Assembly: GCA_040081395.1 (NCBI GenBank)
Contig: JBEBGN010000001.1
Span: forward strand, 1-64,000
Length of the DNA: 64,000 bases
Source: UBA2982 sp040081395
GTDB lineage: Bacteria; Gemmatimonadota; Gemmatimonadetes; Longimicrobiales; Gaopeijiaceae
Reading direction: 5' to 3'
Positions 43,467 to 51,852 of the stretch are shown here, one piece after another. Each line of letters starts with the position of its first letter. The stretch's first letter is position 1. The notes beneath the pieces were generated by a model. That model was not told the origin of the DNA and searched no databases. It was given only the letters and a program-made list of their open reading frames with translations. Made by a program: the position numbers and the translations under genes.

Positions 43467-43928
43467 TCACGGCACTGCGGTCACGACCCCCTCGGTCACG
43501 CGCATCCCGAGCTCTTCGTCGGCGGCCATTTCCATGTAGTCGATCCAGAAGTCCAACGGAACGCCCGTGGCGGAATCGTAGGTCACCCGAATCTCATGCG
43601 CGTCCCCCTCATACGCGTCCGACAGTATCTCGAAGAGCCCCTCGACCGGTGGGAATACGTCCGCGTAGGCGGACGGCACGGGATCCCCGGTGTCGACGAA
43701 CACCCGCTCGACCACCGAATCCCCTTGGACGCGCACGCGGACCGGGCCCCGGTACTCGACGGGGCAGAAGCACAGCCGTTCGACCGCGTAGACATACGAG
43801 CTGGGGCGCGTGCGTTCCCAGGTCCTCGCCGCCTCCTCGAGGTCGGTGAGCGTCCTCGCGCCGAACCCGAGATCCGAGCATCCGCCGAGACCGGCGCACA
43901 CCACGAGCAGTACCAAGACTCTCATCAC
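43467..43928 (-). CDS. DUF6174-like lipoprotein
   Basis: A 153-residue lipoprotein (lipobox GLGGC, Cys near 17). The mature part has the pattern W-x-x-x-x-P-x-x-Y-x-Y-x-V-E-R-x-C-x-C-P (residues about 37-56), then VRVRVQGDSVVERVF, a beta-rich layout of the DUF6174 family. The closely spaced cysteine pair is characteristic. The function of the family is unknown. It lies between the men operon and a divergent membrane-protein gene, with its start 146 bases from the latter. Confidence 0.7.
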   Translation of the reverse strand: MMRVLVLLVVCAGLGGCSDLGFGARTLTDLEEAARTWERTRPSSYVYAVERLCFCPVEYRGPVRVRVQGDSVVERVFVDTGDPVPSAYADVFPPVEGLFEILSDAYEGDAHEIRVTYDSATGVPLDFWIDYMEMAADEELGMRVTEGVVTAVP

Positions 43929-44028
43929 GACTCCCTACCCCGAGTGCTTTCTTCGGCACTGGACGAACCGGTGCGCCGCCGTGTGACAGCGCACGCAGAA
44001 AAACGGCGCATTCTCGGGCTCTTTTCGC

Positions 44029-44034
44029 TATCTT
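44029..44034 (+). promoter_or_regulatory. -10-like TATCTT upstream of a membrane-protein gene
   Basis: CGCTATCTTGGCGA resembles the TATATTGG elements upstream of other genes in this window and ends 40 bases before ATG 44075. No -35 match is visible. Confidence 0.3.
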
Positions 44035-44074
44035 GGCGACCGCCAGCGTCCAGCCCGCGTCCAGGGAACACGTG

Positions 44075-46036
44075 ATGAGCGACCGAGATGCCCCACGGAA
44101 CCCCCAGATGACGGCTCCCACGACCCTATCGTGGCCGCCGCCGGGACTCGAGCGGCTCCAGGGAAGCCTCTGGCGGGTCATCCTCATCAGCTGGGTGGGG
44201 AGCGTCGTGCTCGTCCTGCCCCTACTCTGGGCCCTCGCAGTCGAGCAGCCCTTCTACAGCCTGGGACCCTTCGAGGACAACTGGGAGCTCGGGCTCGGGC
44301 TGGCCGTCCTGGGTGCGCTCATCATCGTGGTCGGCTTCGGACTCTGCTTCGGACTCATGCGGGCCGCAGCCAAGGGAGCAGACCTCGGGTACGGGACCCT
44401 GACGATCCTCGAGGTGGCCGCCGACTCGCGACACGACACCGGGTTCCTCATCCAGGGCAAGCGGCACTTCAGCTCCCTCGACCCGGACCATCTCGCCCTG
44501 ATCGTTCGGGCGCGCCTCCGGGGAGGGGCGCTGCTCCTGACCGGAGCACTCTGGTTGATCGTCGGCTTCGGCCTGGCGGTCATCCTGGCCGCGCGCGGCT
44601 TCACCACGCCGTCGGGGATCTGGCTGATCACCATCGGTCCCGCCGCCCTCGCGACCATGGTCGGCCTCTATTACTTGGTGCGGCAGAACAGCCAAGTGCG
44701 CGGCGCGGTCGCGGGCTGGCAGGCGCAGGAGGGGACCGACCGTGTCCGAGCCGAGTCGATCGCCTGGTCGGATCGGCTGGAAGCCGCGGGTGACTCGGTC
44801 GTCCTCGGCTCGGGCTCGAAGGGCGAGGCCGGGCGCTTCCATACGGGCGCGGTCGCCGTGGTCGCGCTCTTCCTCGTCGGGTTCGTGCCGACCATGACGA
44901 TCGGCGTGACCACGGCCGTGGGCCCCATTCTCGCCGAGATCGCCGTGCCGTCCTTCCTCTCCGTCCAGGAGATGGCGGGCGCAGCCGAGGCGCTACGGAG
45001 GTATCGCGTCGAGACAGAGAGGGCCGTGTCCCCCGAGGAGGCGGGCGCGGCTCTGCAGAACATCGCCTTCGTGGGCGATGCCGCGACGCCAGAGGCATGG
45101 GAACGCGGGCCAACGAACCGATACGCCGAGGGATGGTTCCCCGACCCGGACTTCTTCCCGGATCCCTTCTCCGAATCCGTTGCGCGAGACCTGCTGCGGA
45201 CCCCGCTGGCGGACTTCTCCGCCGAGGAGCAGGCCGCGCTACGCCAAGCCGCCACGCACCCCGCGCACGCTGAGTTCCAGCGCCTCGCCCATGCGGAGTT
45301 GGTCGACGTCGTGAGCGGACGTTGGACCCTGCCGTTCGCGGACTCCCTCACCTTCCAAGAGTTGCCCTGGCCCCGCTTCCCCGAGTTCAGGACCGCCGGG
45401 CTCGCACGCGTCGCGAAGGCATCGGTGGAGGTGTCGACGGGGCAGGCCGCGGAGGCAGAGCAGACACTACGCGAGCTGATCTCGACGGGATTCCTCCTCG
45501 TCGACCAGGGACCGACTCTGCTCGACAACCTCATGGGCGTCGTGCTCGCCAACATGGGCGGCGACGCACTCGAGGAGTACTACAGGCGCATAGGGCGCGA
45601 CGCAGAAGCCGATGCCCTCGCATTCGCCCGCACCTCGGCGGTCAACGCGGCGCAGCGTGCGCGCGCCGGCCTCATCCCGGAGGATGTGCACGCGCTGCTT
45701 CGCGGCGTCCCCGATCTGGTCGAGACCGAGGAGGCGCTGCGCGGCCTGCGTTGGGAATACTTCGCCGCGTTCAACATGCTCGCGCCGTGCATCAACCTTC
45801 ATAAGATGGTCTTCGGTCCCGACGAGACCTACGACGAGTGGCGGGAACGGGCGCGCGACACGCTGGCGCGCCCGCTGGTGCCGGGGGAACGAGCGCTGTT
45901 CGACCTAGCCGAGGGCGGCGTCCTCGGTTCCGGCGGACAGGAGCTGCAGGGCTTCTTCGCGCGCTTCCTGTCGCTTACGCTCGGGAGCGGCGGAGCCCCG
46001 GGGAGCTGCGCGTCGCTGATCGCTTCGCTCCAGTAG
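44075..46036 (+). CDS. Large membrane protein of unknown function
   Basis: A 653-residue protein with five predicted transmembrane helices in its first half: about 34-56, 72-96, 150-172, 178-200 and 258-282. A soluble, helix-rich C-terminal domain covers about 290-653, with paired-helix segments around VAKASVEVSTGQAAEAEQTL that hint at TPR-like packing. Two cysteines sit near the C-terminus (APCINLHK and GSCASLI). AGGGAA precedes ATG 44075. I recognise no family. It converges on the ArsC-like gene with a 6-base gap. Confidence 0.65.
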   Translation: MSDRDAPRNPQMTAPTTLSWPPPGLERLQGSLWRVILISWVGSVVLVLPLLWALAVEQPFYSLGPFEDNWELGLGLAVLGALIIVVGFGLCFGLMRAAAKGADLGYGTLTILEVAADSRHDTGFLIQGKRHFSSLDPDHLALIVRARLRGGALLLTGALWLIVGFGLAVILAARGFTTPSGIWLITIGPAALATMVGLYYLVRQNSQVRGAVAGWQAQEGTDRVRAESIAWSDRLEAAGDSVVLGSGSKGEAGRFHTGAVAVVALFLVGFVPTMTIGVTTAVGPILAEIAVPSFLSVQEMAGAAEALRRYRVETERAVSPEEAGAALQNIAFVGDAATPEAWERGPTNRYAEGWFPDPDFFPDPFSESVARDLLRTPLADFSAEEQAALRQAATHPAHAEFQRLAHAELVDVVSGRWTLPFADSLTFQELPWPRFPEFRTAGLARVAKASVEVSTGQAAEAEQTLRELISTGFLLVDQGPTLLDNLMGVVLANMGGDALEEYYRRIGRDAEADALAFARTSAVNAAQRARAGLIPEDVHALLRGVPDLVETEEALRGLRWEYFAAFNMLAPCINLHKMVFGPDETYDEWRERARDTLARPLVPGERALFDLAEGGVLGSGGQELQGFFARFLSLTLGSGGAPGSCASLIASLQ

Positions 46037-46042
46037 CGGGGG

Positions 46043-46390
46043 TCAATCCGAGAGCCAAGCTCGCCAGGACGCCTCGTCGAGCCCAACCGCCAGACGGTTG
46101 CCGCACCTCGAGAGCGGCATCTTCAGGATGAGCGGCTCCTCTGACGCGATCTCGATCCAGCGGTCGTTGCCATAGAACGCCGAGCGCAGCCCGAGCGCCT
46201 CGAAGCGCTTCGCGGATCGATCGATGAGCTTCTGCTCACCGAACCGATCGAAGAATCGCCGTAGCTCCCCCGGGGAGGGCTCGCGCTGCTTGAAGTCCAC
46301 GAAGTGGACCTTGATGCGGCGCTCCTTGAAGAACCGGAGCGCCTTGCGCGTGTCTGCGTCGTTCTGGACGCCGAAGATCTGGACTTCCAT
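46043..46390 (-). CDS. ArsC/Spx-family protein lacking the catalytic cysteine
   Basis: A 115-residue thioredoxin-fold protein of the ArsC/YffB/Spx family: N-terminal strand VQIFGVQN, helix DTRKALRFF, and C-terminal segment KMPLSRCGNRLAVGLDEASW. In active members the first loop reads NC(D/P)T or PxCSxS with a redox Cys; here the aligned residues are QNDADT, so the Cys is replaced by Asp. The only cysteine is in the SRCGN loop. It cannot act as a standard arsenate or thiol reductase and may instead bind RNA polymerase or another partner, as Spx does. Its ATG overlaps that of the divergent DUF72 gene. Confidence 0.8.
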   Translation of the reverse strand: MEVQIFGVQNDADTRKALRFFKERRIKVHFVDFKQREPSPGELRRFFDRFGEQKLIDRSAKRFEALGLRSAFYGNDRWIEIASEEPLILKMPLSRCGNRLAVGLDEASWRAWLSD

Positions 46391-47402
46391 GCCTCAAGAT
46401 AAAACGGGTAGCCAACTCGGTCTCTTCGCCGGGGACTCGACGGGCGCCGCGCTGCTTGGCTCGAAAGGCGTCGCTCCGACGACCCCTCTCCCGGAGCACC
46501 TCGCGCTTCGCGCGCGGCTTCCTCTCGGCGTGCGGCTCGGCACCTCCTCGTGGAGCTTTCCGGGCTGGCACGGCATCGTCTACGACCGCATCGCGTCCGA
46601 ATCGGTGCTCGCGCGCACCGGGCTAGCGGCGTACGCGGCCCATCCACTCCTCGGGACCGTGTCGGTCGACCGCTCCTATTACGCGCCCCTCACTGCGGCT
46701 CAGTTCCGCGAGTACGCCGACGCCGTGCCCGCTGAATTCCGCTTCGTGGTGAAAGCGGACCGCTTGCTGACGTCGCCCCTCGACCCCGAGACACGTGGGG
46801 TTCGGGCGGCCAATCCGCGCTTTCTGGACGCCGACTACGCGACCACGGAGGTGATCGGACCCACGATGGAAGGCCTCGGCGCGAAGGCCGGCCCCCTCGT
46901 CTTCCAGTTTCCTCCGTTCGCATCCTCGGCGGTAGGTGGACGGGGTGCGTTCCTCGAGCGGCTCCACCGCTTTCTCGAGGTCCTGCCGAAGGGACACTCG
47001 TATGCCGTGGAACTGCGCACGCCGGCGTTCATCACCCGAGACTACGCCGCGCTGCTCGAGGCGACCGGGGTGGCGCACTGCTACAACGTGCACCCTACGA
47101 GCGCGCTTCTCGCACGCCAGCTGGAGCACGTCCAGGCGTACCAACAGCCCGTGCTCGTCGTTCGCTGGATGCTCGGGGGCGGCCAAGAGTACGTCGCAGC
47201 CAAAACGCGCTATGCACCGTTCGATCGGCTCGTGGACGAGGATCCCGCGTCCCGTGAACTGATCGCAAGGGCCGTGCTCGACGCCTCGCTCGCGGAGCGG
47301 GACGCTTTCGTGATCGTGAACAACAAGGCCGAAGGCTCGGCGCCCTTGAGCGTCTTCCGCCTCGCCGAGCGGATCGGGACGTGGGGAAATGCCTCCCGAT
47401 GA
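46389..47402 (+). CDS. DUF72-family TIM-barrel protein
   Basis: A 337-residue protein of the DUF72/YecE family. The diagnostic start LGTSSWSFPGWHG is present at about 51-63, followed by VSVDRSYYAPLTA, the strand FRFVVKADR, VELRTPAFI and FVIVNNKAEGSAP near the end. The fold is a TIM barrel of unknown activity, and members often bind metal or phosphate. An N-terminal 45-residue extension rich in Gly/Ala precedes the domain. The start codon shares bases with the start of the divergent ArsC-like gene (CATG). Confidence 0.88.
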   Translation: MPQDKTGSQLGLFAGDSTGAALLGSKGVAPTTPLPEHLALRARLPLGVRLGTSSWSFPGWHGIVYDRIASESVLARTGLAAYAAHPLLGTVSVDRSYYAPLTAAQFREYADAVPAEFRFVVKADRLLTSPLDPETRGVRAANPRFLDADYATTEVIGPTMEGLGAKAGPLVFQFPPFASSAVGGRGAFLERLHRFLEVLPKGHSYAVELRTPAFITRDYAALLEATGVAHCYNVHPTSALLARQLEHVQAYQQPVLVVRWMLGGGQEYVAAKTRYAPFDRLVDEDPASRELIARAVLDASLAERDAFVIVNNKAEGSAPLSVFRLAERIGTWGNASR

Positions 47403-47466
47403 TCACGCGGTGCTTGCGCACCGCTGCCGCGCGGGGCAACAGTCCGGCATTCCCATGGAGGCACGC

Positions 47467-47697
47467 ATGAAGAGAGCACTGGTGGTCGTCACGGCGATGC
47501 TCGCGGTCTGGGCGTGCGGCCAGAGCGCTGGAGACGCGGCGAGCGCGACGGATACGCTCACGCGACGGGAGAAGGACAGCATCATCGCCACCCTGCCGAT
47601 TCCCGGTGCGAGAGGGGTCGGCCGAGCCCTCGACGCACAAGACGCCTCGCGGGAGCGCGCAGCGGCGCTCGATTCGATTCTCGCGGGAGCGCGCTGA
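47467..47697 (+). CDS. Small lipoprotein of unknown function
   Basis: A 76-residue protein with a lipoprotein signal (lipobox AVWAC, Cys at 17) and a short, charged, helical mature part (ATDTLTRREKDSIIATLPIPGA). GGAGG stands 5 bases before ATG 47467. I recognise no family. It follows the DUF72 gene by 64 bases and converges on a small membrane-protein gene. Confidence 0.6.
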   Translation: MKRALVVVTAMLAVWACGQSAGDAASATDTLTRREKDSIIATLPIPGARGVGRALDAQDASRERAAALDSILAGAR

Positions 47698-47707
47698 CCG
47701 AATCGGA

Positions 47708-47989
47708 CTATCGTGGCAGCTCGGGGCCCTTTGGGGTGGACGGGTCGGGCGCGAGCAGCCTGTCCGTGAAGTCCTGACGCTCCTCGAGGAGCTGAAGCCT
47801 CGCGTTCGTGGTCTCGAGCAGGTCCTTGATCTGCTGCAGATCCACCTGCACCCCCGCTTGTCGGTCCCGCGAGTAGAGCTCGATCAGGTCGGTCAGACGC
47901 TTGGTGATCGGCCGCAGAATGATGACTGCACCGGTGGTGAGAATGAACACCGTCGGTACCACGATCGTCGCCAGAGCTTCTAAGTCCAT
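47708..47989 (-). CDS. Small single-span membrane protein with coiled coil
   Basis: A 93-residue protein. One N-terminal transmembrane helix (about 6-27) is followed by a short basic stretch and a coiled-coil helix (about 45-78, QIKDLLETTNARLQLLEERQ). The C-terminal tail is Pro-rich. This layout is common among uncharacterised bacterial inner-membrane proteins. No family name is supported. Confidence 0.55.
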   Translation of the reverse strand: MDLEALATIVVPTVFILTTGAVIILRPITKRLTDLIELYSRDRQAGVQVDLQQIKDLLETTNARLQLLEERQDFTDRLLAPDPSTPKGPELPR

Positions 47990-48053
47990 GCGTCTCCTCG
48001 TTTCGTGGTCGAACCGAGGCCCCTACGCCTCGGCGTCCACCGGCGTTTCAGCT

Positions 48054-48059
48054 TATCTT
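48054..48059 (+). promoter_or_regulatory. -10-like TATCTT upstream of the DUF411 gene
   Basis: TATCTT ends 34 bases before ATG 48094. It is placed like the TATATT/TATCTT hexamers seen upstream of other genes in the window. No -35 is evident. Confidence 0.3.
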
Positions 48060-48093
48060 CCGGCATCGTACCACGACCGACAAGGATGACCTC

Positions 48094-48606
48094 ATGACAC
48101 GGCTCCTCGGCCTGCCGGCCCTCGCGCTCCTCGTTGCTTGTGGGACCGCCGACGCCACCCCGGATGCCGTCCCCAATGGGGACGCGCCGCTAGCAGCCGT
48201 CGGTGGTGGGCAGCAGCAGCTCCCGTCCATCCTCGTCTACAAGACCGCCACGTGCGGGTGCTGCAGCGGCTGGGTCGAGCATATGCGCCAGGCCGGATTC
48301 GCCGTGGACGCGCGGGACCTGCCCGGTAATGTCGAACTCACGCAGGTGAAGGTCGACGCCGGCGTTCCGCTTGACTTGTCCAGCTGTCACACGTCGATCA
48401 TCGACGGATACGTGATCGAAGGGCATGTGCCGGCCGACCAGATCAAGCGACTGCTCGCCGAGCGGCCGAGTGTGGTGGGCATCGCGGCGCCGGGAATGCC
48501 GGCGGGCTCGCCGGGCATGGACATCCCCAACTCGCCGCCGTACGACGTCATCGCCTGGGGTCGCGACGGCACCAAGTCGGTCTTCGCGGAGATCACGCCG
48601 CGCTGA
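48094..48606 (+). CDS. DUF411 metal-binding lipoprotein
   Basis: A 170-residue DUF411 protein: lipoprotein signal (ALLVAC), then VYKTATCGCCSGWVEHM, the cysteine-rich metal-binding loop, DLSSCHTSIIDGYVIEGHVP with a further Cys-His pair, and a GMPAGSPGMD segment conserved in the family. DUF411 proteins are periplasmic and often linked with copper handling. The gene is followed after 4 bases by a lone receiver domain, probably in one operon. Confidence 0.88.
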   Translation: MTRLLGLPALALLVACGTADATPDAVPNGDAPLAAVGGGQQQLPSILVYKTATCGCCSGWVEHMRQAGFAVDARDLPGNVELTQVKVDAGVPLDLSSCHTSIIDGYVIEGHVPADQIKRLLAERPSVVGIAAPGMPAGSPGMDIPNSPPYDVIAWGRDGTKSVFAEITPR

Positions 48607-48610
48607 CGTC

Positions 48611-48985
48611 ATGGCCGCGCCCGTCGTGCTGGTACTCGAAGACAACGCGGAGTTACGCCACGTGCTGAAGGAGGCGCTGGGCGCGGAGGGCTACGGAGTT
48701 CTGGCCGCCCGCGACCAGGCCGAGGCGCTCGAGATCATCCGAGGCAACCGGGTCGACCTGCTGATCTCGGACATGTCCGAGTCCCGGGGGGACGGAGGTC
48801 TCGACGAGCTCCGTGCAGAGTTCCCCGCGCTGCCGGTCGTCGCCCTGTCGTCGGGCGCCGGACACCACCCTGGACTCTTCTTCGGGGCGTGGCAGGCCCC
48901 GAAGGGGTTCCGCACGCTTGCGAAGCCGTTCAGGCTCGGCGAGTTGCTCGCCGTGTCGCGCGAGGTGTTGGGCGCGGCCCGCTGA
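48611..48985 (+). CDS. Stand-alone response-regulator receiver domain
   Basis: A 124-residue CheY-like receiver with no output domain. Acidic pair Glu10-Asp11 (VLEDN), phospho-acceptor Asp54 in LLISDMSE, Ser/Thr in VVALSSGAG and Lys in TLAKPFRLGEL are all present. The loop after Asp54 is enlarged and acidic (ESRGDGGLDEL). Sitting 4 bases after the DUF411 gene, it may be part of a metal-stress signalling unit; no cognate kinase adjoins it. Confidence 0.82.
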   Translation: MAAPVVLVLEDNAELRHVLKEALGAEGYGVLAARDQAEALEIIRGNRVDLLISDMSESRGDGGLDELRAEFPALPVVALSSGAGHHPGLFFGAWQAPKGFRTLAKPFRLGELLAVSREVLGAAR

Positions 48986-48991
48986 ACCGCA

Positions 48992-50182
48992 TCAGAAGTA
49001 GGTAGCGAAACCCAACTGGAAACCCGCCTTCCTGTTCGTGGGGTTTCCGGCGAAGTCGCGGGTCCAGTGATAGCGGTAGTTTGCGCGGACCACGGTTCCG
49101 GGGGTGGGGCGCAGACTGATGCCCGGCACAATCGCCGTCACCTCGTCCCGGATCGATTCTCCCGTCGAGGCGAATGTGCCGACGTTGTAGTCGACATACT
49201 CGATACGGAGTGAAGCCGCTACACGTGCGTCCTGGTACCCGGCGAACCTGAGCTGCCAGACCGGCACCGTGACGTCGACGTGCCCACCCCACTGCGCGTC
49301 CCCGAAGAGTTCGACCAAGCCGTCGGGCACGTCCACGCTCGCGTAGGCCAGCTCGCCGCGCAGGGCCGCAGAGCCGACCGAGACACCGAAGTCGAGGGCG
49401 GTGATGCCGAGCCATCTGCGCTCGTCGACGTCCTCGCCCTCCACGCGGAAAGAGTTGTAGTACCCGCCGTAATAGGAGACGCCCACCTCGCCCCGCGCGA
49501 GTGAGCGCACCGCTACCCGTCCGGACAGCGCCGGCGAGCCATTGTTGTCCTCAGCGAACATCTCCTCGCTCTTACCCGAGGCGATATCCGTGCGGCCCAG
49601 CGCGTTCCCCACGACGCCGTCTGTCAGCCCGTTGGTGAGGTAGGCGTCGTAGGTGAAGGTCAGCTGGCCGGCTCGCAGGCGTCCGTAGACACCACCGCCC
49701 ACTTCGGACAGGGTCGACGGAATCACATCGGTGGCGACGAGCGGGCGCTCCACGAACTCCCACCGGGGGCTGTCGTGGTTCTGGTTCAGGTAGCCGAGCG
49801 GGGGCAGAATGATCCCCGCGCGAACCGCGAGCTCCGGGCGAATCTGGAGATCGACTAGCGCGGTCTCGAGGGCGATCTCCTCGGTGCCGTGCTCGAACTC
49901 GAGCTCGGAGAGGAAGCGAACGCGCGGCGAGATCTGAGAGAAGAGGAAGACGTTGAAGCGGCGCAGTTCCATGGAGAACCCCTCCGACACGCCGTCCTCC
50001 ACGAACCAGTTGGTGTTTCCCTCCACGTATCCGCCGATCGACGCCATCGACACCGCGCCGATGAAGGGGCGCGCGTAGATCCCGTCCTGGGCGGAGGCCG
50101 AGTCAGTCGACTGACCCGCGAGCGTGGTCGGTGCGGCGACCGCGACCACGATCCACAAGCACGCGAGGGATCCGCGACTCAT
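48992..50182 (-). CDS. Porin-like outer-membrane protein of the dihaem/Rieske operon
   Basis: A 396-residue exported protein with signal peptide (about 1-23) and a 16-plus-stranded beta-barrel pattern: alternating residues, aromatic girdles (GVSYYGGYYNSF, RANYRYHWTRDF) and a C-terminal Phe (FATYF) for BAM recognition. It resembles phosphate-selective porin O/P-type barrels in length and texture. The start overlaps the Rieske stop (ATGA), making it the third gene of the operon that begins with the dihaem cytochrome. Confidence 0.7.
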   Translation of the reverse strand: MSRGSLACLWIVVAVAAPTTLAGQSTDSASAQDGIYARPFIGAVSMASIGGYVEGNTNWFVEDGVSEGFSMELRRFNVFLFSQISPRVRFLSELEFEHGTEEIALETALVDLQIRPELAVRAGIILPPLGYLNQNHDSPRWEFVERPLVATDVIPSTLSEVGGGVYGRLRAGQLTFTYDAYLTNGLTDGVVGNALGRTDIASGKSEEMFAEDNNGSPALSGRVAVRSLARGEVGVSYYGGYYNSFRVEGEDVDERRWLGITALDFGVSVGSAALRGELAYASVDVPDGLVELFGDAQWGGHVDVTVPVWQLRFAGYQDARVAASLRIEYVDYNVGTFASTGESIRDEVTAIVPGISLRPTPGTVVRANYRYHWTRDFAGNPTNRKAGFQLGFATYF

Positions 50183-50583
50183 GGCGCCCCCCTTCCCTGG
50201 AGCCACACCACGACGTCGCCGCTCTCCTCGGTCACCGCGTAGCGCACGAGAGCCCGCTCGGCGGGCCCTTGGAGCACGGCGCCATCGAAGGAGAACTCGC
50301 TTCCGTGACAGGGACAGATCAGGCGATCGGACGCGGGCTCCGGCTGACACCCCTGGTGCGTGCACGACGCGAGCACGGCCACCAGCTCGCCCGAGGTCAG
50401 TCGGCGCACATAGATGGGTCGTGCCATATCCGCTGTCTGCATGAGGACACCGTCCGCCCCGACGTCCCCCACCGAGATCGACAGACGTCCCGGCGCCGAG
50501 CGCGGCACCACGTACGCTGCGCCCGCGCACCCCCCGAAGGCGAGCGCCGACGCGCCCAGCGCGACGAAGTCCCTGCGTGGCAT
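50179..50583 (-). CDS. Small exported Rieske 2Fe-2S protein
   Basis: A 134-residue Rieske protein with both cluster motifs: CTHQGC (Cys74, His76) and CPCHGSEF (Cys90, His93). Cys79 and Cys92 are the stabilising disulfide pair, as in bc1-type Rieske proteins. The N-terminus has a twin-arginine motif (PRRDFVALG) and a possible lipobox (FGGC), fitting Tat export of the folded cluster protein. It lies between the dihaem cytochrome and porin genes and probably passes electrons with the former. No cytochrome b is nearby. Confidence 0.88.
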   Translation of the reverse strand: MPRRDFVALGASALAFGGCAGAAYVVPRSAPGRLSISVGDVGADGVLMQTADMARPIYVRRLTSGELVAVLASCTHQGCQPEPASDRLICPCHGSEFSFDGAVLQGPAERALVRYAVTEESGDVVVWLQGRGAP

Positions 50584-50594
50584 CGGCCGGCCGG

Positions 50595-51845
50595 TCACAA
50601 CGAGCCGACGAACCGGAGGAGGCGCTGACGGTCGGCGGCCGAGAGGGCCAGGAACCCGTCGCGGGCCGCGGTTGCCTCTCCGCCATGAAGCGTGATCGCC
50701 TCCTCCAGCGTCTCGGCCCTGCCGTCGTGCAGGAGGAATACGCGCCCACCCTGGAAGTTCTGTTGGATCCCGAGACCCCAGAGCGGTGGGGTCCGCCACT
50801 CCGAGGTCGACGCGATGCCCTCCGTATATCCGTCGTCGAGCGCGGGACCCATGTCGTGCAGGAGCAGATCCGTATACGGGTGAAAATCGACCTGGTTCAG
50901 CACCGCGATCTCCGAGCGACCGGTAGTCAGGGTCGGCAGATGACAATCCGCGCACCCGATCCCGGAGAAGAGCTGTTCACCCGCAAGCACTTCGGGATCG
51001 CTCGCGTCGCGACGAGTCGGGGCGCGCAAGGTCTTCAGGTAGAACACGACGTCGGCCACCGTGGCGCTCGAGACCTCGGGGTCCGCCACGCGGTCGGATG
51101 CTCTCGACCCCGCCGCCGGGTTGAAGAGGTCTTCCGGCATGAGGTCGCTCGTGATCCCGATGTCCTGCTGATAAGCTCCCACGGTCTGGTGCAGCAGGTT
51201 GACGGTGAGCCCCTTCTTGCCGAAACGGCCGATATACATGCCGTTCACGAGCGTGCCGCGTGCGCTCGGGTCGGGGGAGCCCCGCGCCTCCAGAGCCAGA
51301 GCGGCCTCGATGACCTCGCTGGGTGGGTGAAGCTGGAGTCGGCCGCTGATGCCGTCCCCGTCTGCGTCGTTCGGGTCTGCCAGCGCGATGAGCGTGGCGT
51401 CGTCCACGGCGTCCAGGTAGCCGAGGCCGCTCACTGCCGGAGCCGTGAACGTCGAAACCCCCGTAGCGGCGGCCGGGATCTGCTCCGGAGGATACCCGGG
51501 GATGGCGCGGTGTTGAAGCTGCGGGCCGCCGAGGGCCGTCAGCGGATCGAAGCCCGAAGGACCCGGCGTGCCGAAGCGACGCAGGTCGAACGCCGGATGA
51601 CCCTTGCCGTCTCCAACGTGGCACTGCTCGCAGGCGGCGGCGACGAAGATGGGTCCGAGGCCATCCGTCACAGCGAAGCGACGGGCAAACTCCTCGTCAC
51701 CCACCACGTGCTGGTGCACCTGCGAGGGCGTCATCCCCTCGATGGGCCCGCCCAGCAACTGGTCCTCGGCCGGGCCGTCCGGCGTGAGGATGCCGCAACC
51801 GACGAGCGCGGTGGCGAGAAGCACGGGGAGGGACCGCCCTGGCAC
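50595..51845 (-). CDS. Dihaem cytochrome of the DUF1111 family (lipoprotein)
   Basis: A 416-residue protein of the DUF1111/di-haem oxidoreductase family: lipobox (ALVGC, Cys17), first haem site CEQCH (72-76) and second GCADCH (about 293-297), plus family segments PAVSGLGYLDAVDDATL and FNPAAGSRASDRVADPEV. Related proteins resemble MauG/cytochrome c peroxidase. GTG 51845 has no clear ribosome site, and two tandem palindromes stand just upstream. With the Rieske protein and porin it forms an operon. Confidence 0.83.
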   Translation of the reverse strand: MPGRSLPVLLATALVGCGILTPDGPAEDQLLGGPIEGMTPSQVHQHVVGDEEFARRFAVTDGLGPIFVAAACEQCHVGDGKGHPAFDLRRFGTPGPSGFDPLTALGGPQLQHRAIPGYPPEQIPAAATGVSTFTAPAVSGLGYLDAVDDATLIALADPNDADGDGISGRLQLHPPSEVIEAALALEARGSPDPSARGTLVNGMYIGRFGKKGLTVNLLHQTVGAYQQDIGITSDLMPEDLFNPAAGSRASDRVADPEVSSATVADVVFYLKTLRAPTRRDASDPEVLAGEQLFSGIGCADCHLPTLTTGRSEIAVLNQVDFHPYTDLLLHDMGPALDDGYTEGIASTSEWRTPPLWGLGIQQNFQGGRVFLLHDGRAETLEEAITLHGGEATAARDGFLALSAADRQRLLRFVGSL

Positions 51846-51852
51846 GGAAATG

